A DNA stretch of 64,000 nt from Ostrinia nubilalis (taxonomy: Eukaryota > Arthropoda > Insecta > Lepidoptera > Crambidae): contig NC_087107.1 of assembly GCF_963855985.1 (NCBI RefSeq), positions 4,340,001-4,404,000 of the forward strand. The letters run 5' to 3'. Positions 23,640 to 32,310 of the stretch are shown here, one piece after another. Position 1 is the stretch's first letter; each line of letters opens with the position of its first letter. Under the pieces are notes generated by a model. That model was given only the letters and a program-made list of their open reading frames with translations, did not search any database and was not told the origin of the DNA. The position numbers were made by a program, and so were the translations under genes.

Positions 23640-25130
23640 GCTGCGCAGTAAATAATTAGATGTATGTATTCTAGACCGCACAGTATTCCTGGAGAAGTAA
23701 AATCATTTTACTGCACTACGCCAATACAATGATGCCAGAAAATGCACATGGGTTACATAGCCAGAATTCCATGGCCCACATTGGAAGGGATGCCCCGATT
23801 TTCGTAGGTCTAGTGACACATGTCAGTCAACCTGAAAACTTTTTCACTAATCTCCATTAAAATCACATAAAAATTTTTTACCCGTCTGCGCCAGAACGAG
23901 GATTATATTTTTACCAACCCGAATAGTAATTTGAAAACCCATTTCCTTTATTCTTCTTTTTTATGCAGAGAAGAAAGAGCAGGTAATTGACACCTGATGT
24001 TAAGTGAGATGCAGTATTAAGATGGTACCTACATACCTAGGTAACTGCTCTGTTAGTGCCCATTCACTCCTGTCGGATTTGCTTAAAAGAAAATCATAAG
24101 AACAGATAGAGGATTCTAATAATAATTTGTGCACTAAAATTCAGTTAATCCTCCAACTGTAACAACTCGTAAGTTGTTCATAAATTACTACCTAATTTAA
24201 GTTTTAGTTAGTGTGTGGGCGGCGCTCCATAATTCTGTGATTATTTATTATGATATGCGTTCACCATTAGATTAATTCGATTAAGGACTGCGTATTGCAC
24301 ACACCTTCTAGCTATTCCAGTTTATGACTTCCAGGCACAGATTCCAAGCAATAGTTAGGCATTAGGTACCTATATTAAAAACTATACTAAACCAAGAACT
24401 AAAATAGTTAAGATTTGATACAAGGAGTCAAACAAGAATTAATTGAAAATGAAGTGTTGAAAATGAATCAAGTAAACATCGCCTTTCGTCTGTCCTTTTT
24501 AAAAGACTTACCTACCTACTTGACGTCATATCAAGTGTAACAATTGCATTATAAAAGTCGCTCTTATTCCTTGTGCCATAAGGTCGATGCCAAGGTCACT
24601 ATGATGTGCCTGTACATGCACACACAACACTTTTAACCTAATAAACTGCAAACGATCAGATAAAAGCCGTGAATAATTACATTGCTTATAAAATTAGATT
24701 TATCATTGACTTAATTACTGGAATACTAAAGGTTAGCAATACTTAACTCACGATGCAACCTTGGGCAGATCAGCCCGCTGATTTTGAGCTCGGATCGATA
24801 ATTATGCAGTGATACTAATCAATACTGTACCGCACTGTGGGACTATTGTTGTGGTATTGGATTTATAAATAGTGACGCAGATGCAAAATGATACTGGATC
24901 AGATGAAAAGTTTTGAATTTTTTCCATTTATGCTAAATCTGAGATGCGATCTGAAACAAGATGTTACTTGAAAATGTTCATGCTTCAGAAGAGCATAGAA
25001 CCTTTAGCTTTCCATGTGATTGCTGAGATCACTGATCTATCGAGAAACATATTAACCTATGTGTTTTAGTGAATTTATGCGCTGTAAGCTAGCGTCGTTT
25101 CATCAGTTTAAGAAGTTACCTTATAGGCTG
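23640..25130. other. non-coding stretch
   Basis: Contains the partial repeat at 24219-24305 and a fragment at 23975-24030 (GACACCTGATGTTAAGTG) typical of LINE tails. No gene. Confidence 0.5.
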
Positions 25131-25138
25131 TATTACAC

Positions 25139-25226
25139 TTCTCTTCTTGTCGTGTCGACAACAAATCTACACAGCGTCGGCCCAAAACTCCGCCACAAGA
25201 ATGGCGTTGTCAGTAGCCTTCATTAA
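25139..25226 (+). repeat. repeat family B, left part of target
   Basis: Contains TCTTCTTGTCGTGTCGACAA, GCCCAAAACTCCGCCACAAG and GGCGTTGTCAGTAGCCTTCA. It continues after the LINE insertion at 29781, where a second unit follows. The two units form a tandem array of roughly 150-bp period that was broken by the insertion. Confidence 0.75.
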
Positions 25227-25281
25227 CCTTCAAGAAAAGATTATGCACCACGGACAATAAATTAAATTAAGGGGGCCTATC

Positions 25282-28200
25282 TTATGAGCAATTAGCAACT
25301 ACCTGCCAATAATATTTTTCACAAAATCGCTTAAAAGCACGGAAATTTTTCCTTGTCGCGACAAGATCGGTGTAATAAATTGCGGAAACAGATGTATGTT
25401 GTATTGAATTAAGCATTATATCACGTTCATGTTTCCAAAGATCACACTCCCACAAGATATGATGGGCAGACTGCTCATGACTGACATCATCAGTGGAACA
25501 CTCGCAAAAAGGAGACGGAACTAGTTTGAATTCGTGAAGTTTATGTTTAAAGTTGCCATGTCCCGTGAGGAACTGCGACGAGCAATGGTCGATTTCTAAC
25601 CATCGCCTAGTTAGACGTTCGCGTACATTCGGGAAGAACTTATATAAGTGACGTCCTTTGACTGACGTATCCCATCTTTTTTGCCATTCATTAAGTAAAT
25701 TTTCTTCAACGACTTCTCGGGAATCAAATAATCGACTTATTTTAGAACGATCGCGGCTATTTAAGAAATCGGAGGTTATATTTTCCCTTGATGCGAAGTA
25801 CATAGCCGCACGCTTTTGTACCTCTAAGTCGACCGGCAGTACACCAGCCAGGACTGGCAGAGCTTCCGTGCTCACAGTTCTGTAAGCTTTGCAAAGAAAA
25901 ATCAATCCAAGGCGTTGACTTTGGAGTAGTTTCCGTCGAGCGGCTCCTATAGTAGCTCTGTCAGCCCAAACTGGTGCATCATAGCAAATGGAGCTTAAAT
26001 AAGTGGCCGAATATATTACTCGGAGGATTTTAAACGTTAGACCCCACGTCGAGGTTGAAATGTGACTTAAGGCATAAAAGTTCTTTTTAGCTTTTTCACC
26101 GATCTGTTTAATGTGCTCGACAAAACTAAAGTTTTTCTCTAAAATTAGTCCGAGATAGCAAACAGATTCCCGTTTTTTAACAGTTATTTCATTGAATTTA
26201 ATGCAAGGCAAAACCTTAAGATTACCTTTTAATAGAAGCTGATAAGTTTTGTGAGGGGCAAACTGCAAACGATTCCTGTCTCCCCATTGAGATATTAAAT
26301 TCAAGCATGTATCCGCTAGATTTTCAAGCTTTGATCTAGTGTCAGCCTCTATTAAAAGGAGACCGTCATCAGCGTACCCGGTTAACGAACAGCCTTCGGG
26401 TAATGGTAATGCTAGAAAATCATCGAAACCCAAATTCCAAAGGTAGGGCCCTAGGACCGATCCTTGGGGACAGCCGCGCGTGAGCACCTTTGATTCAGCA
26501 TGATGGCCGAGTTTTAATTTAGTTGTACCGTTACAAAAGTACGAGTGCAGTAGTGAATATATATTACTATAGCATCCACGAACTTTCAGTTTTAAGAGCA
26601 GGATCGGCCACCAAGCATTGTCGAAGGCACCTGAAATATCGAGGAATATTCCTACAACGTACTTTGCCACCGAGGACGTCACTTTTTGTCTGACAGATAT
26701 TACTGCATCTGCAGTAGACTTCCCGGCGGTGAAGCCAAACTGCTGCTCGTGAAAAATTGGACCACCCGGTAGCAAACGCGGCACTACTAATCGCTCTAAC
26801 AGTTTACCTAATGAGGGAAGTAATGTAATAGGTCGGTACGATTTAGGATCTTCGGGCGGTTTGTCACCTCCCTTTGGTATAATTTTAATAAATCCGCGAC
26901 GCCATATACTCGGAAACACGCCCTCCGAGATACAACGAGTGAAAACATTAAGAATATCCGTTCCGGCTGTTTTACACGCTGCTTTAATCATTTTATTTGA
27001 TATTTTATCTTCGCCCGATGCTTTGTTTAAGGGTAAACTATTTACTATATCGTAAAACTCATCAAGGCTAGGAATAGAAGACACAGGCGACTCAGGCAGG
27101 ACCGCAATAGCATCTCTGACGTCCCGATGATAATCGTTATCGTCAGACACACTATCGTCGGGTATAAGCGCGTTAAGAAGAGCACCTGTTGTTTCCTCTA
27201 CACCCACCGTATGAGTGTTGTTAATTTTTATGTTAGAAATATAAGCAATATCTAATTTACGGTTAGCCTTGAATTCATGATATATCGGAGACCACGGACC
27301 CTCTTTTTCTAATCTCTCGACTGTTTTCCGCAGTAACACGCCCTTGGCTTTAGTTACAGCAGCTCGATAATGGGACCTGGCAACCCTCAAAGAACATAAA
27401 GCATTTTCATATGCATCCCCAGTAACATTTGCCTTTCGAAGTGTGTTAAGCTTACGGCGAGCCCGGCGAAACTTCTTCCTAATTTCTACCAGCGATTCAT
27501 TCCACCAATCACATCCACGTACACCTCTAGTTGGAGCGCGACCAATCGCAACATCTGCACAATACGTAAAAGTATCGGACATAATTTCTGCACTATCAGT
27601 CGCGCTCAGGTCGGCACGAGTAAAATCTTTGGCATGAGACGCAAAAAGAGTACTGAAAAAAGCCCAGTCGGCCCCACGACATTTATATCTATAGTTGTTG
27701 TTGCACTCATGAACTGTGTCTTGTCGCGACATTGGTTTAAACTCGTACACTATCAAGCGATGATCACTACAAGACGCGTCGGGGAGGACACGCCACCTAT
27801 CCAGCTGGACGTCTGCGCTAGAAAGCGTGACGTCAATATGAGACTCGCCCGTTGGGCTACTGTAGGTTGGTGGTGCATTAGGGGTGTTGTGAATAACTAA
27901 GTTCATTTCAGCTATGAAGTCTTCCACGGCTGAGCGACGCTCCACATCAGTCGAGCGAAGCTTGCCGTGCCAAAGTGGAGATGACGCGTTCGCGTCAACT
28001 CCAATGATAACCCTACGCCCTGTTAGGGACTGTAATACAAAGCGTAGGTGGTGTAGATGAGGCCCAACCGGGTCAGAATATTGAAAGTAACAACTCACGA
28101 CAAATATGGAGAAGGATGGGGAGGATACTTCCGCAACAGCGCAATGCGACGAAGAAAGGTTGGCAATAGACGTTATTGTGAGTGTAGACGCGCGTGACAC

Positions 28201-28380
28201 ATAGATACCGGCGCGTGCACTGTTATTAATTTGAATAGTTTTGCAGCGCACGCCGACACGCTGATATTGTTCTTGTACTAACACGAGATCTAAGTTGTAT
28301 TCTACAATAAGTCTGTCTAACTCCAACGTAGCAATTTTATCGTTATGGAGGTTTAATTGGCCTATGGAGACTTTAGCCAT
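25282..28380 (-). CDS. ORF2: endonuclease/reverse transcriptase, R1 clade
   Basis: This 1,032-residue polyprotein would nick target DNA and copy the element RNA by target-primed reverse transcription. The apurinic-like endonuclease domain spans about residues 1-215, with Glu37 in VQEQY, GVDANASSPLWHG (Asp129, Asn131), HIDVT (Asp183) and SDHRL (Asp206, His207). The GVDAN-SPLWHG motif points to the R1 clade. Reverse transcriptase spans about 450-720: FLDISGAFDN (Asp581), CPQGSVLGP at 637-645 and YADD at 669-672. A C-terminal CCHC knuckle uses Cys959, Cys961, His974 and Cys979. All key residues are present and the frame is unbroken. The start ATG overlaps the ORF1 stop in ATGGCTAA, in a different frame, as is common for coupled LINE ORFs. 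It probably lacks its own promoter because the 5' UTR is missing. Confidence 0.93.
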   Translation of the reverse strand: MAKVSIGQLNLHNDKIATLELDRLIVEYNLDLVLVQEQYQRVGVRCKTIQINNSARAGIYVSRASTLTITSIANLSSSHCAVAEVSSPSFSIFVVSCYFQYSDPVGPHLHHLRFVLQSLTGRRVIIGVDANASSPLWHGKLRSTDVERRSAVEDFIAEMNLVIHNTPNAPPTYSSPTGESHIDVTLSSADVQLDRWRVLPDASCSDHRLIVYEFKPMSRQDTVHECNNNYRYKCRGADWAFFSTLFASHAKDFTRADLSATDSAEIMSDTFTYCADVAIGRAPTRGVRGCDWWNESLVEIRKKFRRARRKLNTLRKANVTGDAYENALCSLRVARSHYRAAVTKAKGVLLRKTVERLEKEGPWSPIYHEFKANRKLDIAYISNIKINNTHTVGVEETTGALLNALIPDDSVSDDNDYHRDVRDAIAVLPESPVSSIPSLDEFYDIVNSLPLNKASGEDKISNKMIKAACKTAGTDILNVFTRCISEGVFPSIWRRGFIKIIPKGGDKPPEDPKSYRPITLLPSLGKLLERLVVPRLLPGGPIFHEQQFGFTAGKSTADAVISVRQKVTSSVAKYVVGIFLDISGAFDNAWWPILLLKLKVRGCYSNIYSLLHSYFCNGTTKLKLGHHAESKVLTRGCPQGSVLGPYLWNLGFDDFLALPLPEGCSLTGYADDGLLLIEADTRSKLENLADTCLNLISQWGDRNRLQFAPHKTYQLLLKGNLKVLPCIKFNEITVKKRESVCYLGLILEKNFSFVEHIKQIGEKAKKNFYALSHISTSTWGLTFKILRVIYSATYLSSICYDAPVWADRATIGAARRKLLQSQRLGLIFLCKAYRTVSTEALPVLAGVLPVDLEVQKRAAMYFASRENITSDFLNSRDRSKISRLFDSREVVEENLLNEWQKRWDTSVKGRHLYKFFPNVRERLTRRWLEIDHCSSQFLTGHGNFKHKLHEFKLVPSPFCECSTDDVSHEQSAHHILWECDLWKHERDIMLNSIQHTSVSAIYYTDLVATRKNFRAFKRFCEKYYWQVVANCS

Positions 28381-29520
28381 AAACAGTATTTAATATTAGT
28401 TGTTCTAATTTTGCCTTATAACTCGGACAGTCGGGCGAACCGCTTAAATGGTCGTTTGGTTTTTTAAAACGTTTACATGCCGCGCAAACTGGCTTAAAGT
28501 CTTTGGCGGTATTTTTAATACAATCTTTCGTATCGTGGGCCTCGGCGCAATACCCACAACAGCTAGATTTTTCCGTGCAAAATTTCGCAACATGACCATA
28601 TTGCTGACATTTCATGCAACGAACTATTTCTACGTCATCGTTAAAGCGACAGGTAGCCCAATCAATAAAAATTTTTTCCTTTGTATTTATCAAATGTTTA
28701 CGGATCTCGGGCTCGAGCTCTAAACCGATCCATTTTCTACCGTTGTTTAAAACACGACGACGAACTATTTTTGTTGACTTAATAAAATTGTCTTCAGAAA
28801 TAGACATTTCATCCTTAATATTTTGCCTATACAAAGCTGACATAAATGCGGCGTCTTCTAATGTTGCGGGTACGTCTTTAACAAGAATTCTAGGTCGACG
28901 TCCTTTCGGTTTTTCTAAACGTAAGCCCGCGGATTTAATACCGGCGACGGATTGTAACTTTTTAATTTGGTTTTCGTTCGTTACGCGAAGTACTACACCC
29001 GCATTTGTTGTTTTCTTTAAACCTACAATTTGAAACCCGTCGTCCGTAGGATTGATCGCTTTCATCAACGCTTGTTTTGTCGCCGATGATGAGCCGAACT
29101 CGGCCGAGCGCTCACTAGTGGGATACGCAACGACACAGGGAAGGGGCGTGCGTGTTTCCATTGCCGCAGCGGCCGGAGCGACTTTAGGCATTTTTAGCTT
29201 AAGGCTTTCTGCGTAGGTGGGCTTTGAGACATTGCCAATAACATTATTTTGACTACAATTTTTATTGATTTTGGCCTCTAATAAGTCACGTTGCGCGATG
29301 GCCAATTTTGTCTCGGTTGATGATGATTTTAATGCCAGTAAAGATACGATTGCCGTGACTCGCTGTGTCATATCCATAACTGTCGACCGATTTTTAACGT
29401 CAATTCGCGAACCGAGTGAATTAATGACGACATTTATTTTTGTAAGATACGACGCGGCTTCATTTACTAAGTCGTACTGTGTTTGATCCGGTGCCGTCGA
29501 ATTATCGTCTGGGCCGGTCG
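28373..29520 (-). pseudogene. ORF1: gag-like nucleic-acid-binding protein, 5'-truncated
   Basis: Open from the inversion junction at 29520 to the TAA at 28373-28375, about 382 codons. An internal ATG at 29375-29377 would give 334 residues, but coding-like sequence continues 47 codons upstream (LVNEAASYLTKINVVI...), so the true start is lost. Near the C-terminus of the 334-residue frame are three zinc knuckles: Cys254/Cys257/His262/Cys267, Cys274/Cys277/His281/Cys286, and a looser Cys298/Cys301/His310/Cys317. These are typical of R1/I/Jockey-type ORF1 proteins that coat element RNA. An Ala/Pro-rich stretch lies near residues 65-80. No in-frame stops are present, so the damage is only the truncation. 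Confidence 0.88.
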
Positions 29521-29767
29521 TCTTTTCTTGAAGGTTTAAAACCTTTGTTTGTCACCTGTCATCCGCTTTGCAATGGAGGGAAGTCGAACCTTAATTTCGA
29601 ACTCCTCCTATGTTCTTCTGATTAATTTCGTTGCGGGTCCAATGACAGTTTAACTTTCCCCCGGGACAAACTTGACCTTCATTGGTTGGGTTTTTGTGGC
29701 GGTCAAGCTGTAGATCCTGGCTACACAGGAGTTGCAGTGGTGGGAACGAGAGGTGGGAATAGTCCCG
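29521..29767 (+). mobile_element. sense-orientation 3' UTR segment of the R1-clade element
   Basis: Starts with TCTTTTCTTGAAGGTT and runs to GGAATAGTCCCG. It matches 22303-22541 and 31888-32130 along its length. Orientation is opposite to ORF1/ORF2 immediately to its left, marking the inversion breakpoint between 29520 and 29521. Confidence 0.88.
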
Positions 29768-29780
29768 TAGCCTTCATTAA

Positions 29781-29955
29781 ATCTTCCTGCGTGCAGTTGT
29801 TTGGGCACGCAGGGTAGGTTTGTATTACACTGAAACACCATCTTCTTCTTTTTTTTTCGTGTCGACAACAAACCTACACAGTGTCAGCCCAAAACTCCGC
29901 CACATGAGTGGCGTTGTCAGCAGCACTCATCAAATCCTCCCGAGTGCAGTTGCTT
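29781..29955 (+). repeat. repeat family B, right part of target plus second unit
   Basis: 29781-29844 completes the first unit (CTGCGTGCAGTTGTTTGGGC). 29845-29955 is a second unit with CGTGTCGACAACAAACCTAC, AGCCCAAAACTCCGCCACAT and GAGTGCAGTTGCTTGGGC. Frames in it are incidental. Confidence 0.75.
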
Positions 29956-30417
29956 GGGCTGATTAACCATTATTTACAAAAAATAATTAAAGTGACCACA
30001 GGCAAACGTATATTTTTATGTGCTAGTGAAATACAAGCCTTCAAACATAATTTAAGATAAAAATGGTCCATGGTAAGCCATGATATTTGTATTTGTATGT
30101 ATTCCTTACTTCCATTCATTTTAATGGCCCCATCCAGAAAATAAAGATCTTTAGACCATACAATAAAAGTCATAGTGTTGAAGTTATTACAACTCGATAA
30201 TTTATTGCCCTCAAATGGTTATGCTACTTTATTATGTTTGTTCCTTGCTGATTGTATGCAAATATCTTTTGATAGTAGTAATTGTTGGAGTTGATTGCAG
30301 TCATTAAAACTATAAAGACATTGAGCAAAACTGTTGGGGTTCTTTGATTCGTTTCATTTATGGTTTATTAAGAATCTATAATATATCATTATTTAAAGAT
30401 AATAAATAACTCAAAGG
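29956..30417. other. non-coding stretch
   Basis: Nothing recognisable. Confidence 0.45.
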
Positions 30418-30604
30418 ACTGACTGACTAACTGACATAGTGATCATTCAACGCACAGCCCAAACCACTGGACGGATCGGGCTGAAATTTGGCATGCAGGT
30501 AGATGTTATGACGTAGGCATCCGCTAAGAAAGGATTTTACGAAACGCCACCCCTACGGGGATAAAATGGGATCCACGGGTACGAAGTCGCGGGCGGCCGC
30601 TAGT
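30418..30604 (+). mobile_element. microsatellite-associated repeat (family LB), copy 1
   Basis: A short GACT/CTGA microsatellite head is followed by CCCAAACCACTGGACGGATC, GAAATTTGGCATGCAGGTAG and TTATGACGTAGGCATCCGC, ending GTCGCGGGCGGCCGCTAGT. Copy 2 is at 40144-40376. The terminal GGCGGCCGCTAGT is shared with the 8.5-10.8 kb elements. Confidence 0.75.
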
Positions 30605-30639
30605 CTGATCTGTACATTTTTTATGTAGTTAGGATCCAG

Positions 30640-30715
30640 TTAAACGCCTCTATAGTCCAGTAGATACAAAGCTAGGCTTTATCGGAGATCCCGGATTCGG
30701 TCCCCAGGTGGACCA
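30640..30715 (+). repeat. tRNA-like unit (SINE head)
   Basis: CTATAGTCCAGTAGATACA resembles an A-box region, and CCCGGATTCGGTCCCC is a B-box at plausible spacing, followed by an A-rich tract near 30725. No complete cloverleaf was verified. Confidence 0.4.
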
Positions 30716-30719
30716 TTTC

Positions 30720-31332
30720 TAGAGCAAAAAAAAATTATGTATGTAGGACTGTAGGTATTTGTTCCCAGTTCCACTTTACGTATTTGATGGCTTATTGATC
30801 TCCCCAAAGCATGGAACAAAATTTTGGCTGTCCTTACGGTTGTAAGAAACAAGGTTTTGTTACTTAACAATTCAAAAATAATAATTTCAATTAAAACCTT
30901 TGACCTTATTTCAATGAGTAAACATCTACGCTAAGATTATCCTCATAAATCTTATAACTCAACAAATAAAATATTTTCTTAGAACATTCTGGGGAAAACC
31001 ACGAAGTGTAATAAACAACGTGATTATTACCCATAACAATCGTAATATTATTATGGGTATTTAGAAAATCATCATTTTATGATTAATTTGCCCATCAACA
31101 ATTCAACAGGTGATTGATTCACACAAGTAAATTAATATATTTTTTTTGCACCTATAACGTAATTTCATGTAGTAAACGAACATGTGGGATGGGAAAACAA
31201 ACTTCTAATCGAGTAGGTACCTAAGTCACATAACTTTATCTTTTTACATTGGAACAAAACGAACTACAACTAAAACAGGTATTCAGATTTAGATAGAAAT
31301 GGGACTCGATTTTATTTCAACAAACTATACAT
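30720..31332. other. non-coding stretch
   Basis: Nothing recognisable. Confidence 0.45.
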
Positions 31333-31405
31333 CACCATCATCATCATCATCATTTCAGTCTGTACCAACATACTGCTGAACGTAAGCTATTCCCAAGGAA
31401 TGCCT
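31333..31405 (-). mobile_element. RTE-like LINE tail fragment
   Basis: A CATCATCATCATCATCATTT microsatellite (the complement of an ATG-type tail) is followed by a decayed TTTCAG...ACTGCTGAACGTAAGCTAT end. Related to 2083-2157. Confidence 0.55.
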
Positions 31406-31875
31406 CAAAACACGATCTCCCGCTTTTTTGTTTGTGGTTTATTAACTCTTAAGTCATATTAAATGATGAATGTTCTTTTCATAAACCCTATCAGTATCTC
31501 AAATGCTTAATCAAACAAACTTTTACTGTATTCTAAATCAAACGAGCGGGTTAGCAAATAAATTTTTGCGAGACATCTTAATAAATGGCCGAGTATAACC
31601 TAAAGAGTTATAGAGAGATAGAACTTTATGGGGCCCGCTTCTAAAGACTTTATTGTTCCCGAGGATCTATCGGGACGGTTTAGATGGTGGGAATTATAAA
31701 AGTAATACGAAGTTGGAGAAATTGAACGTAAGATCAAAGGTCATCAATCATTTTTTGTTCGTTCGGATGTTGAGTCGATATAAAGTTGGTAGCTTATGGT
31801 TTAAAAAATGTTGGACATCTTACTCTAGCCTCAAACTAAGTACAAAGCTAATTATTTTATTTGTAACTATGTACC
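31406..31875. other. non-coding stretch
   Basis: Nothing recognisable. Confidence 0.45.
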
Positions 31876-32142
31876 TATGTAAGTAGAAATTTTAAACCTT
31901 TGATTGTCACCTGTCATCCGCTTTGCAATGATTATGGAGGGAAATCGAACCTTACTTTCGAACTCCTCCTCTATGTTCTTCTGATTAATTTCGTTGCGGG
32001 TCCAATGACAGTTTAACTTTTCCCCGGGACAAACTTGACCTTCATTGGTTGGGTTTTTATGGCGGTCAAGCAGTAGATCCTGGCTACACAGGAGTTGCAG
32101 TGGTGGGAACGAGAGGTGGGAATAGTCCTGTATGTAAGTAGA
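31876..32142 (+). mobile_element. 3' UTR-only copy of the R1-clade LINE with target duplication
   Basis: A 12-bp duplication TATGTAAGTAGA at 31876-31887 and 32131-32142 brackets 243 bp corresponding to the element's 3' UTR (ACCTTTGATTGTCACCTG... to AATAGTCCTG). This independently fixes the 3' end of the element and shows it inserts with 12-14-bp duplications and without poly(A). Confidence 0.88.
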
Positions 32143-32247
32143 GAGATAGTTATGGATCATGAAAACACTCAGCTCAATACAAGCAAATTTATATTCATGC
32201 AAATTATTGTAATGTGCAAGGATCCTATGAGCTTTGGCTTAGTTTTT

Positions 32248-32310
32248 TTTTATGTGACAGGAGGCAAACGAGTAGACGGATCACCTGATGAGTCCAATAC
32301 GAGAACCACT
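32248..32310 (+). repeat. LINE/SINE fragment
   Basis: TTTTTATGTGACAGGAGGCA and GACGGATCACCTGATG occur in order, a combination I recognise from dispersed Lepidoptera repeats. No further structure. Confidence 0.4.

Larger units (their letters stand above)
25213..29780. mobile_element. R1-clade non-LTR retrotransposon with inverted 5' part
   Basis: Outer limits are an identical 14-bp duplication GTAGCCTTCATTAA at 25213-25226 and 29767-29780. Between them lie two pieces in opposite orientation. 25225-29520 (minus) carries truncated ORF1, ORF2 and the start of the 3' UTR. 29521-29767 (plus) carries the rest of the 3' UTR ending in AGTCCCG. The minus piece ends and the plus piece begins with the same 16 nt TCTTTTCTTGAAGGTT, so the two join in normal element order. 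This is the structure expected from twin priming. The intact ORF2 and identical duplications indicate a young insertion. No poly(A) tail is seen. Confidence 0.9.

Noticed and set aside
31867..32202. 111-codon minus frame similar to one at 22359-22628
   Set aside because: The similarity is explained by both lying antisense in copies of the R1-clade 3' UTR.
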